Shown here piece by piece: positions 34,391-45,621 of a stretch of 64,000 nt of DNA. The DNA is from Cotesia glomerata (lineage: Eukaryota > Arthropoda > Insecta > Hymenoptera > Braconidae). The notes beneath the pieces are model-generated. The model saw only the letters and a program-made list of their open reading frames with translations. It was not told the origin of the DNA and did no database searches. Each line of letters opens with the position of its first letter. The stretch's first letter is position 1. A program made the position numbers and the translations under genes. Location of the stretch: NCBI RefSeq assembly GCF_020080835.1, contig NC_058164.1, positions 19,214,688 through 19,278,687 of the forward strand, written 5' to 3'.

Positions 34391-35158
34391 ATCCTCTGAT
34401 GACCATCCCGAAGTTATATCTCGAAACCAGGTGTTTTCCTCCGTAGGTTTTCATCGGGAATGGCACAGATAAACCCGTACATCAACCCGGAATCCTCTGA
34501 TGACCATCCCGAAGTTATATTTCGAAACCAGGTGTTTTCCTCCGTAGGTTTTCATCGGGAATGGCACAGATAAACCCGTACATCAACCCGGAATCCTCTG
34601 ATGACCATCCCGAAGTTATATCTCGAAACCAGGTGTTTTCCTCCGTAGGTTTTCATCGGGAATGGCACAGATAAACCCGTACATCAACCCGGAATCCTCT
34701 GATGACCATCCCGAAGTTATATCTCGAAACCAGGTGTTTTCTTCCGTAGGTTTTCATCGGGAATGGCACAGATAAACCCGTACATCAACCCGGAATCCTC
34801 TGATGACCATCCCGAAGTTATATCTCGAAACCAGGTGTTTTCCTCCGTAGGTTTTCATCGGGAATGGCACAGATAAACCCGTACATCAACCCGGAATCCT
34901 CTGATGACCATCCCGAAGTTATATCTCGAAACCAGGTGTTTTCCTCCGTAGGTTTTCATCGGGAATGGCACAGATAAACCCGTACATCAACCCGGAATCC
35001 TCTGATGACCATCCCGAAGTTATATCTCGAAACCAGGTGTTTTCCTCCGTAGGTTTTCATCGGGAATGGCACAGATAAACCCGTACATCAACCCGGAATC
35101 CTCTGATGACCATCCCGAAGTTATATTTCGAAACCAGGTGTTTTCCTCCGTAGGTTTT
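34391..35158. repeat. 101-bp minisatellite, about 7.6 copies
   Basis: The period is 101 bp, measured from successive CCTCTGATGACC starts. The unit contains CCCGAAGTTATATCTCG, CCTCCGTAGGTTTTCATCGG and AACCCGTACATCAACCC. Copies are nearly identical, differing at single positions such as TATCTCG/TATTTCG. Homogeneity suggests recent expansion. Confidence 0.93.
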
Positions 35159-35308
35159 ACACGCTTTATATTAGCTTCACTTGTATGTCAGTTTGTCAGT
35201 ATGTAACTCTCCGTGGGTAATTTGCGCGCCTGAATATTTTTGATAATCAACAAATAATAGTTTAAAAACTAAAAATCACGCTTTTATAAATAAACCAAAC
35301 TAAAAAGT

Positions 35309-35738
35309 AAAAATAAATAATAGTTTAAAAAACTAAAAACACGCTTTTTATAGAAAACCAAACTAAAAATAGAAAATAAATTTTAATAAATTTAAATTAA
35401 GAATAGTGTTAAAATTTTCAATAAATATAAATTAATAATAGTGTAAATAAAAAAATGTATTTTATTTTTAAAAAAGCGTGGGGTGCATGGTGTCAATAGT
35501 TATAAATATTTTATTGACAGATATGAGTAGAGTGATTATCATTTTGATATCTTAAAAAGCACCCCACGCTTTTTTTAAAATAAAATACATTTTTTTATTT
35601 ACACTATTATTAATTTATATTTATTGAAAATTTTAACACTATTCTTAATTTAAATTTATTAAAATTTATTTTCTATTTTTTAGTTTGGTTTTCTATAAAA
35701 AGCGTGTTTTTAGTTTTTTTAAACTATTATTTATTTTT
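35309..35738. mobile_element. Foldback element with ~178-bp arms
   Basis: The left arm (35309-35486) and right arm (35559-35738) are inverted copies joined by a ~72-bp spacer. Arms run from ATAATAGTTTAAAAAAC through ACACGCTTTTTATAGAAAAC to AAAGCGTGGGGTGC. A partial extra copy of the outer arm lies at 35250-35310. The motif ACACGCTTT also occurs at 34210 and 35157, so the whole 34207-35738 region may be one composite element. Confidence 0.8.
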
Positions 35739-38154
35739 CATGATATTGATCAGTCTTTCGTGTAATGTATTCGGGTAGGTGGTTAGTAAATCTGTCACAA
35801 ATTAGTTCTAAATATTGCCTTTTACAGTTAAAATTTCATCTGATTCCAAAATTCTAATTGATTTGGAAACTGTCGTTCCTAATCAGTCACTTAAAATTTG
35901 GAAATGTATAAATAAAATCTCACAATCTTTAAAATCCTTTAATAAGTAATCGAGAAACTATTTACTTTACAAGAAAATTTCTTGAATATGATTAGTTCTC
36001 AATAGTTTTATAAATTGATTATTGATTTTGATTTAAATCAAATGAATTGTTATATATTGTTATTAATATTATTTTATAAAAAACAAATTTTCTTTTTCGA
36101 GAAATCAACTTCCATTTCGGCTGCCGAATGGTCTTTTCTCATTGTATTTTATACTTGAATTGCAGAAAAACGTTTGAATATTTGATGCGAAGTCTTTCCA
36201 AAAAGAAACGAAATTTTCAAAAATTACTAAAAATCTTGTTGAAGATGTTAAAAGGAAGTTGTAATGGTAAAAAAATTGTAATTATTCTCAGAATTGTCAG
36301 TAAAACAACTAAACTATCTTCAATTTGAAATATTTTTACTGATATTCATTTTACACAAAAAGAAGAAATTCTCTATCGCAGAATCAATTCCCTTGATTCG
36401 AAATATCATTTTGCATGAAAAATACGAAACTTCTAGTTGGAATAAATATTATCCTTGCTTCAAAGAAATATTTATGACCATAGAAGTTATTTAAGACAAA
36501 GTAAAAACTTTCTTGAGCTACAAAAAATTTTTTAACCCAAAAAAAATTTTATGATTCAAGAAATAATACATATAAAGTTACTTCAGTTCAGAACGGTATT
36601 AAAATCAATCTTTAAATATTTTAAAAACTTTTTGGAAGAAACAATTTTTTCATTTAATTCTTGGAGTATCCCATTTTGCCCCTTCTACCTGGTTGTGCTC
36701 TCCTTTTTCACCTCCTTTATAACAGCTTTCCAGAAAATAGCATCTCGAATTTTGTTAAATTTATTTTTTAGCAAACTGTTTTAAAATATTCTATTTATCT
36801 AAATATCAATTTACGAGAATCAAAATTTTTTGGAGTATAATTAATTTATGAACTTCAAAATTTTACATTATTACCATTTGTGCTTGAAATTTTTGTGGTG
36901 AAAACCTTTTAAAAAATTATTGTTCTCAATATGATTCTAATAATTAAACTTTTCTCAGTTTTTTTTCGAAAATCTTAATGTATTTAGATAAATTTGGAGC
37001 AAAAATTCTATTTTTTGTACAAGTTCAACAAAATTCATCTTCAGGAATTATATTATTGATGAGAATATCAGAATCATTACCCTTCAAGTAAGAGCGTTAC
37101 GGTTAGTTTCGATTCTTAGTGAACTGAAACATAATTAATTACGTAACATAAACAAGATGATGATTAATTGAATTAAAAGTTTATAAAAGCTAATTTCTTT
37201 AAATTTTTTAAAAATAAAATGATTTTATTTGGAAAATTAAAAAATCGACAATTTTTGCATGCCTTCAACTCGAACGCGTGAAAGTATACTTTATAATTAT
37301 TTTGATAATTGATAATGATTTTGTTATTTGATTTTTTTAAATAAAAAATTTCTACACAAAATTCAATTATAGTCGATAAAAAAAGTTTGCTTTTTCTTGT
37401 TTAGTTTTTTTTATAATTTCAACAAAAAAATTTTAATATAAGGAAGGATTTTTTTTAAAATCATTTTTCTTAAAAAAACCTCCCTTTGCTCTAAAAACTT
37501 TAAAAAGTCCCTAGATATTTTCCAGTTCTACCACCAGGATTTTATAATAACAAATAAAAAATACATCCAGAACCAAAACAGTTTGTTGAACGAGTTCGAT
37601 AATTGCAAATATTCACTTTATTGTAACAAATGATTAAATGCGCTTGCGTTACCCGCCGTAGCATTTATTTGTAAAAACTTGTTGCGATGAGTTGTGAGTC
37701 GTCGACATACATCACACACGAGACAACGCAAGTGTTGCGACCATCTTATATCATACATCATACAAACTAATTTTTTTAATTGATTAATTAATTTAATACT
37801 TAAAACTAATAATATTTCAATCACTTCGTCAACCTTAACTAAAAGTTACAATATAATAAATTATTTAACTGACCAATTCTAAATAAAATATATCAATATT
37901 ATATGCGAAGCATATATTTTTTAACAAATATAAACTTGTTTATAAATTCATTAAAAGTTAATAGTCTAGTTTATATTAACCTGAAAAAATAAATTTAATT
38001 AATAAGTAAAATATCAACAGCAAGTTGCGTCAAATGCCTTAAAAGTTATTATTATGATATAATAATACGTTTAAAGGTTATGTGATAGTTTTTTAAAATT
38101 TTGGCTTTGATAAAATTTTTACCGTAAAATTTATTACTAAAACGAAAATAAAAA
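35739..38154. other. AT-rich intergenic sequence upstream of the cysteine-module gene
   Basis: No gene was recognised. A short shared repeat, CTTCCATTTCGGCTGCCGAA, at about 36108 recurs at about 39931. Sequence at 36300-36560 is rich in TTCTTGA/AAGAAA words like those of the MITE at 22626-23321. The last ~300 bp should contain the promoter of the downstream gene. Confidence 0.45.
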
Positions 38155-39400
38155 ATGTTAAAAGTTTCCTGGTTAGTTGTTCTTATTTTTGTAATTGGAG
38201 TTTATACTCGTAAGTATTTTCTAATTTCAAGATTATTATTTTTATTTGCATGTTTTATTCATAAATTACAATATTTTTAATTATTATTGGGGAGATTACG
38301 ATTCGTACGGCGCCACGATTTGAAGGCAGATTCTTATAGATCTCACCGAAAGAAAACGAAATGAAAGAATAAAATTTTTCGATATCTCGCTTAGTTTCCG
38401 AGATATCGAGGCTTAAAAACCGAAAAAATTTTTTTTCACTTTTTAACATATTTTCATAGATTTTTTGATAAAAAAATTTTTTTTCGCAATTGTGTTAGCC
38501 TATTGACAAGTAAAACACACATTCAAACCATGTTAAAAGGGCGTAACACGATTACCCGCGTTTGTGATGGCCTATTTACGAATAAAATACACATTCAAAC
38601 CATTTTAAAAGGGCGCAACACGATTACCCGCGTTTGTGATGGCCTAATTACGAATAAAATACACATTCAAACCATTTTAAAAGGGCGCAACACGATTACC
38701 CGCGTTTGTGATGGCCTAATTACGAATAAAACACACATTCAAACCATGTTAAAAGGGCGCAACACGATTACCCGCGTTTGTGATGGCCTAATTACGAATA
38801 AAACACACATTCAAACCATGTTAAAAGGGCGCAACACGATTAACCACGTTTGTGATGGTCTATTTTCGAATAAAATATACATTCAAACCATGTTAAAAAG
38901 GTGCATCACGATTTCCCGCGTTTGTGATGGCCTAGTTACGAATAAAACACACATTTAAACCATGTTAAAAGGGCGCAACACGATTACCCGCGTTTGTGAT
39001 GGGTTTTTTGATGAATTTAGATGAAGCGCGATATTTAAATTTTTAATAGACAGTGCGCTTAAAATTGCTCTTATTATTCAAGGAGACATTATTATTATTA
39101 TAATAATAATAATTATTATTATTTTTTTTTTATTTCGAAAATTTTTTTCTTTAAACTTATAAAATTGAAAAATAAAAATTTTTTTAATAAATTTTTTATT
39201 TTGTTGAATCTTGAAGTGTTGATATCTCGTAAACTGTTCAAGATATCGAGAAATTTTATTCATTTTTAGTAGATTTCATAGAAATCTAACTATTGCATTG
39301 GTCCTTATGACGGAACTTTTGAAAAATTTTGCTATATTTCGACTCAGCTCGTCAAGCGAATTCAGAAAATGCATATGGTTCAAAAGTTTATATATGTATG

Positions 39401-39471
<71 letters not shown>

Positions 39472-42400
39472 GGGATATAACGCGGCTTGTCAGGACGATA
39501 GCGTCGCCAATTTACAACGGATCTCTACCAAACTCAACATACTTATTCTACAGATAAATACCAAAGTCAAGTTCGAAGATGAGCTTAATCGGTCAAGTAA
39601 TTTAGAAATACCAGGATTTCAAAATTTTGAAAATCATAAAAATTCATATTTCTTCACTTTCGAACTCGAATAACTTTTGAATGGGAGAACTTATTGCAAT
39701 TCTGTAAATTGCATCCGAAAGCTCTTTAAATAAGCTTTAATGTGAGTACCATGTCATATGTGTAGTCTCAAAATTATGCCCCATTCCCCTATGCCAATTA
39801 TGAAATTTGCTATTGCACTGGTTTTAGTATTTGTCCGTCGATATATATTTTTGTCGATTGCATATAAGTTAAAAGCCCTAGTTCTGTATACAATCTTCGT
39901 TATATTTTTTTCTATTCATGATGAAATCTACTTCCATTTCGGCTGCCGAATGGTCTTTTTTTTCCATTTCTTCTCAAAAATCTATGAAAATATGCTAAAA
40001 AAAGTGAAATAAAATTTTTTCGATTTTTAAGTCTCGATGTCTCGGAAACTAAACGAGATATCGAAAAATTTCATTCTTTCATTTCGTTTTCTTTCGTCGA
40101 GATCTATAAGAATCCGCCTTCAAATCGTAGCGCCGTACGAATCGTAATCGTGCCTTATTATTAATTAAAATATTTCTTTTAGCAAAAAAAAACTGTGTTG
40201 ACTTTTGATAAAAAGTAGCATTCAAAGTTTAAATGTCATTATTCCAATGTCATAGGAAATTGTTAAGTTTTATTCTAATGATAAGTGTTTTTTTTTTTAT
40301 TTCTAGGATGATTAAAAGAAAAAAAAAAGATAAATCTTTTAATAGAGAGCGTATCGTTGTTGTATTTTTAAAAAAATACTGTAAACAAAAAAAATTACAA
40401 TAAAAGTAAGGAGTGACACGTTAATTATTAAAATAAGAGTAATGAAAAATTATTTTAAAAAATAAAGCGATGTCAGACGAAAATAAATATAAAGAGCGAC
40501 TGTAAATAAAAATAAATAACTAATAGACAAGTAAAATCAATTCAGAGCGTTACTAGCATTAACGCGTCGTCATTTGTAACAACGTGATTCGTGGTCGTTT
40601 ATCGTTGTACAAAATTGCTTTGTCCGTTTATTCACTCTACCGAGTCTCGACCCCTATTTATGTTATATACTGACATTACTATCATCTAACATCCCCTCAA
40701 CCTCAGTCATACACTCAACTCTAACCATATTCCAAGCTTACACAAGCTCAATCGTCCAATCATCTACTTCCGTTTCTCATTATATTACTTACACCGATAA
40801 CTATGATTTTATTTAATTATTTGATATCTTTTTTTTATTATTCGTGTTTTTTCCCGTTCATATAAACGCTTTTGTACTGTTATTAATATTTATATTGACA
40901 ACTAGCAAAACCTGTTTACTTCGTGCAATAAATAATTATTGCTTCCTTTCCAAACATAATGAAATTTATTTAATTTTAGACATACGCAAACTGTACTAGC
41001 AATGTTAAATTAAGCGGAATTCAAAAATTAGTAATTCTTATTTTTTCTATTACCTGCTGAATATTCAATTATTCAGTCAATTGATGATTAAAAAATTTTT
41101 CGATCGTAAAGCATTCTCTAATACTTCGAATGATAAGTCGTGCAAAATCGGACTTTTTTCGAATATTATTGGTAGGACTAAAGAATCTTTCAGTTTGAAT
41201 TTTTTTTGCCAGGCATGACAAATGAAAATGACTCAAGTGAATAACTTTTAATGGGTTGTTCAGCAGATTAGTTATCAGAACTAATTATTATTATTTAATT
41301 TTTGTTGTTCAAAACTTTATTAATCTCTCATGAGTTTATTTTTTATAAACTAGTAAAAAAAACCTTTAAAAGTTGTACGTACAAACAGAACCTAGGAGCC
41401 AGATTTTCAATCTGGGATAAAAATAAAATTATTATTGCCAGTATATAAATTTTACATTTATTTTTTTGAAAAAAAAAAAATATCATTGACTACTTTGTTT
41501 TATTAAAAAATTTTCTTTAATCTATTTATTAATATTTTGTCTATGTATAGTTATTATGATTCGAAAATTTTAAAAGTTAGCCTATTTTTAAACTATGAAT
41601 ATTTTCTGTGAGTTATAAAAAATTTTATCTTAAGGTAGTACGGTTATGAAAGTAATATTTTAAGAAATCCTCGAAACTTTGAATATAAGTCATTAAATAC
41701 CTAATACATATGCTGTTAAAATTTGAAGACGATTTACCGTACCTTTTTTTTTCATTTTTAATTTTTTCCATCGAAGGAATTTCACGACTGTATGGAAAAA
41801 CTAGTAGATTGAAGAATATGATATTTCGAACAATTAAAAAAAAAAATGAAAATTATTTACCGTGTAGTTTTCGAGATAAATAAAATAAGTTTCATTTTTA
41901 GAGGATTATTTTTAGGAGAGGGGGTACGAAAAACAGCCGCTAGTCACTGAAACGGTAGTGTGTGTGTATATGTATAGAGAATATAGTAGCGACGAGTACA
42001 GTAACGTTAAAAAATCTTAACCTACAACCTTAGCTCTGTCGATACGTATAACATGGATAGTGAGTCAAAATTTTTTATCTGGATTGTCGCGGAGGTACTA
42101 CCTTAATTAGAAGTGTAGTTAATTAATTATAATGAAATAAAGATAAAAATTTTACAGATTTACACATTAGTACAGATACAAACATAGATCAAATTAAATT
42201 TTATTGGCGATTTTTAGTATTTTTATTAATAAAAAGTTGGAATAATTCTTTGTTATCTTGGAATATTGGAAGTAAAAAAAAATTCAAGGTTTTTCAAGGC
42301 AAGAAGTAAAAGAAAAAATTATATTTCCAGAAAATATATATGCTAAGAAAATTTTTCTCGATAAATAACAATAAGGAATACTTGATAAGCATTTATTTAA

Positions 42401-45400
42401 CCTTTTGAACTTTGTAATGAACCCATAGATTCAGCATATAGTAGAATATTAATGTTTATTATTAAAGTGCGTAAGTAATTTTATAAATATATATACAATG
42501 TTGTCGTTCCCTGAGTATATTTAATTGTAAGGTTTATTCATTATTATGACTGGCTTATTCTTATCAGTTCAAAATAACTTCAAGAATTGATGACTCACTC
42601 TGGTTAGATACAATAGTCTGTTGTCAATTTTCTCTAAATAATCTGTATCATCTTAATTATTTGAAATTTACTTTCAAAACTTCGACTAAAATAATTAAAA
42701 TATAAAAAACAACATTGTAAAAATGCTCTCTACAATTGCTCGAAAAGATGACTCATTATATGTTAACTGAAGTCCAAACTTGAATCATAATTCATAAAAC
42801 TAAACCTTGAGATAATTCTGAAAATAGATTATTTAATATATTTTTCGGATTTTTTTTCCAGATAATGTTACTAAATTAGGAAAACCATGTGACGGTAATC
42901 ATTTACCAGTTGGTTGTGGCGTTAACCAAGAATGTGTGTTCAACACAAACAAAACGTTTCGTTGCTACTGTGCACAAAATTTTGTCGAATCTGATGGCGA
43001 GTGTTTAAAAATATCGACAACTGCTGCTGCATCTATTGATCCAGCGGATCAGCAACATAATAAATCATCAGGTATTATGAAAATTTTTTTATTACCACCA
43101 TCTTTTATTATTATCGGTAATTAAAAATATTTTATTTTAATCTTTTTATAATTTGAGTCATGACATTAACAAAAAAATCAATTTCTGGTTAGTATTTACA
43201 TACAGAATCCGCGAAAAGTTGGGAAACTGTATTTTCGTCGTGGAAACCGAAAATATAAGATTTGAAAATTTAAAATTTAAAAAACTTGAATTTTCTTAAA
43301 TGAAATTTTTCACAAATATGCATATAAATATTCTGAGAGAACTACAATAATAATAATAATAATAATAATAATAGTTTTATTTGTATGACTTTCGTCTTTT
43401 ACAAAGTTTTTACATATTATTCTGAGAGAACTATTGAATATTACTTTGAATACATTAAAATATTTTTATTATAAAATGTGACTAGGGTAAGTGTGGGTAT
43501 TACTGTAGTTTTTTTCGTAAGTCTCACTTCGAAAGCATTTTTATAAAATTTTCTCAAGATAATAATAACTTTTTTTTTTAAACAAAAGTTTGACTCATTA
43601 TTAACCCAAAATAAAATCAACAATGAGAGAAACAAATATTTTCGTTAAATAATAAGCATTTAAAAAGAAGTCTAAATGCATGTATTACTGCAGGTCTTAA
43701 AGTAGCTTGCTCCTATTACTGCGTGTCCATTACTGCAACTGATCCAGTTACTGCGTACCTATTACTGCAGAACGGCTATATTTTAGGATTTACTTAAGAG
43801 CGGTTTATAGTTGATTTTCAAACGTGTTTTTCTCATGTATGTGATAAAATTTCGAAAAAAAACGCTTCGCTCTTCGATAGATGATTAAATTATCTATCGA
43901 AGAGCGAAGCGCTTTTTTAGAAAATTTTCATTTATTTATGCATAAAATGCGTTTTAAGATTCCATAAGTTGTACAAGTATGACAGAGATACTTTCGTTTG
44001 TCCAATAGAGGGCGAGAGAGAGAAAAAATGTAAACCCTTCTTCATTTAAGTGAACCTATTCGTTTGTTAATTTATGAAAATTAATGCCAATATTTTATTC
44101 TCATGATAAATATTGATATTTTTTGTCAAAAAACCAAAATTTAGATAGATTGATTTTACAATTTTTTCATCACAATTGTACTGCCTCTCTCTATTTCACT
44201 GCGTTCAAATTTCTTTCAAATTTTTCACTGCGTTCAAAGTTTCTGCCTTTCAAATTTCGCACATAGATATCGCAACCTGCGCTCTTTCAACTTTTTATAA
44301 TCTCTGTGTATCTCTTGCGGCTGTGGACCGACTTGTGCTTCCTGTACTGTATTTACCCTATTCCTCACCTCTTTCGAATGACTGTTGGAATAGTGGCGAT
44401 GGGGAAACCACAGAGAAAACCCATGCCAGTACAAGTCGGCTACCGGAGCGACCCCCGACGGTTGGTTTTGGAACTATTCGAATAACCGTCGGGGCTCGAA
44501 CCCTCGCCTCACGGCATGATGTACGAACGAATTAACGATATAATGACTTAACCCGCTCGGCCATCCTGCCGCTAAAAAAAACCAAAATTTATTTTAAACG
44601 ATTCTTAAGCCAAGAAATTTTTTTCTGGATAAAAAATTTTTTTCTCAGTGTATCCTTTAGATCACTTAATAATAATAATAATATTTGATGATACCATGAA
44701 AATTATCGTGACAATCAAAATTTATTAAAATAAATTTAATTAACAAATTTTAATATTACAAATTTTTTACTTAAAATTTCAATGGTTCATTTTTTTTTCT
44801 ACTATCGCTTGTCTTTTTCTTAAATTTTACCAAAAATAGAATACCTGATTTGAAAAAAAAAACTTACCTTATTTTTTCTTTCTACCATGAAATCTTCGTT
44901 CTTTTTTTAATTATCTTTCCAAATTTTTTTTTTTTTAATTATTCTATCCTTGATAAGATTTAACCAAAAAAATTGGATTAAATTGAATTTTTGATTTTTT
45001 ATAACCAAACATATAGGTAGAATCGCGATTGTAAACAATTGCCAAAATTTCCTTCAAATCTAAGCGTAATAAGATTGTTCAGTTAAGATTTCGGTATTTG
45101 CATCCAAACACATTTTTTGTTTTAATTTATTTGATGGAACATTTATAAAAATTTTATTTGGATTAGATTTACCGGTATTTTTACATGTTGGTACAATACA
45201 CCAACAACCACTGTTTTTTAATGACATATTAAAAAGTTATAAAGTTTATGTTTTTGCTTCGAAATAATTTAAACAGTTGTTTTTTTAAATAACAATCACA
45301 ACAGCTGATCAGGCGTGTTTATAAAAACATTCTGTGAGTGGATTGGCGCGAACAAATTTGAATGGAATATGCACAATGACGTCACACAGCAAATGGTCTT

Positions 45401-45621
45401 ATTTAATAATAATTAACACTGTGTAAATAATAATTCATTTTTAATTTTCAGGTAATTCAGTCGCCATCGGATTATTAATACCAACAATTCTAATAATTGT
45501 TGGTGGCGTAGGTTTTTGCTGTGCAAGACGATATCGATTATTACCATGCCGACAAAATACTTACGGTAATGTTTTGGTAACAAGAGATGAAGATGATGAT
45601 GATGATCCACCGATCGCGTAG
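38155..45621 (+). CDS. Small type I membrane protein with a six-cysteine (EB/EGF-like) ectodomain
   Basis: Three exons join in frame: 38155-38209, 42862-43071 and 45452-45621, giving 144 aa. Exon 1 encodes a signal peptide (MLKVSWLVVLIFVIGVYT). Exon 2 encodes a cysteine module with spacing C-x8-C-x5-C-x9-C-x-C-x10-C, resembling EB or EGF-like modules, followed by a short Ser/Thr/Ala linker. Exon 3 encodes one transmembrane helix (AIGLLIPTILIIVGGVGF), a basic stop-transfer (CARRYR) and a short cytosolic tail with an Asp run (RDEDDDDDPPIA). The protein is therefore secretory with a small extracellular domain. I do not recognise a named orthologue. Intron 1 is 4.65 kb and contains a complete 1.87-kb inverted-repeat element. 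Reading through the exon 2 donor would add IMKIFLLPPSFIIIGN and stop. Confidence 0.8.
38500..39000. repeat. 72-bp minisatellite with an uninterrupted reading frame
   Basis: About seven copies of a 72-bp unit carry ACACATTCAAACCAT, TTAAAAGGGCGCAACACG and ACCCGCGTTTGTGATGG. Because 72 is divisible by three, one frame stays open for 151 codons as a 24-residue repeat containing KGRNTITRVCDG. No signal peptide, splice context or family match supports a real protein. Confidence 0.92.
39407..39960. mobile_element. (TA)n-anchored repeat, TATAACRCGGCTTGTCA family, copy 2
   Basis: A (TA)n run at about 39407-39471 is followed by GGGATATAACGCGGCTTGTC and sequence matching 33801-34100. It ends near CTTCCATTTCGGCTGCCGAA. 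It sits inside the larger inverted-repeat element. The several open frames here (LYIYIYIY...) are TA-repeat artefacts. Confidence 0.6.
41634..42102. mobile_element. TTAA-flanked MITE with GGTAGTAC ends
   Basis: Ends GGTAGTACGG and GGTACTACC form a short inverted repeat flanked by TTAA at 41630-41633 and 42103-42106. Length is 469 bp, with no coding capacity. A TTAA target suggests a piggyBac-type element, but the end sequence differs from the 9148-9508 MITE, so it is a separate family. Confidence 0.6.
43329..43433 (-). mobile_element. 73-bp 5'-truncated retroposon with 16-bp target duplication
   Basis: A perfect direct repeat TATTCTGAGAGAACTA (43329-43344, 43418-43433) brackets 73 bp. Read on the minus strand, the insert is a short 3' UTR-like sequence (CATACAAATAAAACT) ending in (ATT)n. 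This is the mark of a severely truncated LINE-type insertion, in intron 2 of the cysteine-module gene. Confidence 0.8.
43857..43917. repeat. Short perfect hairpin
   Basis: A 20-bp perfect inverted repeat, CGCTTCGCTCTTCGATAGAT and its complement, is separated by 9 bp and flanked by A6 and T6 runs. It is GC-richer than the surrounding intron. Preceding sequence (43480-43780) repeats the word ATTACTGC several times. Confidence 0.75.
44150..44574 (-). mobile_element. tRNA-Ser/Leu-derived SINE
   Basis: On the minus strand the head reads GCGGCAGGATGGCCGAGCGG (class II tRNA-like start with A box) and later GAGGGTTCGAGCCCCGACGG with a B box at about 44502-44492. The body includes TTTTCTCTGTGGTTTCCCC and CACTATTCC. 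The tail has a short duplication of AACGCAGTGAAA. RNA polymerase III promoter boxes and a tRNA-unrelated body are the SINE layout. Open frames on both strands here are artefacts. Confidence 0.7.

Larger units (their letters stand above)
38289..40154. mobile_element. 1.87-kb element with ~180-bp inverted ends and 8-bp target duplication
   Basis: The left end (38289-38468) and right end (39973-40154) are imperfect inverted copies, sharing ATTACGATTCGTACGGCGC, AGAAAACGAAATGAAAGAAT and TTTTTCGATATCTCG. TTATTATT flanks both sides (38281-38288 and 40155-40162); it is AT-rich, so this is suggestive, not proof. Inside are a 72-bp minisatellite (38500-39000), a (TA)n run and a copy of the TATAACGCGGCTTGTCA repeat family. 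No transposase was seen. An 8-bp duplication would suit hAT- or P-like elements. Confidence 0.75.

Noticed and set aside
39298..39673. Three overlapping open frames rich in Tyr-Ile repeats
   Set aside because: They are translations of a (TA)n microsatellite; no start context, domain or splice support.
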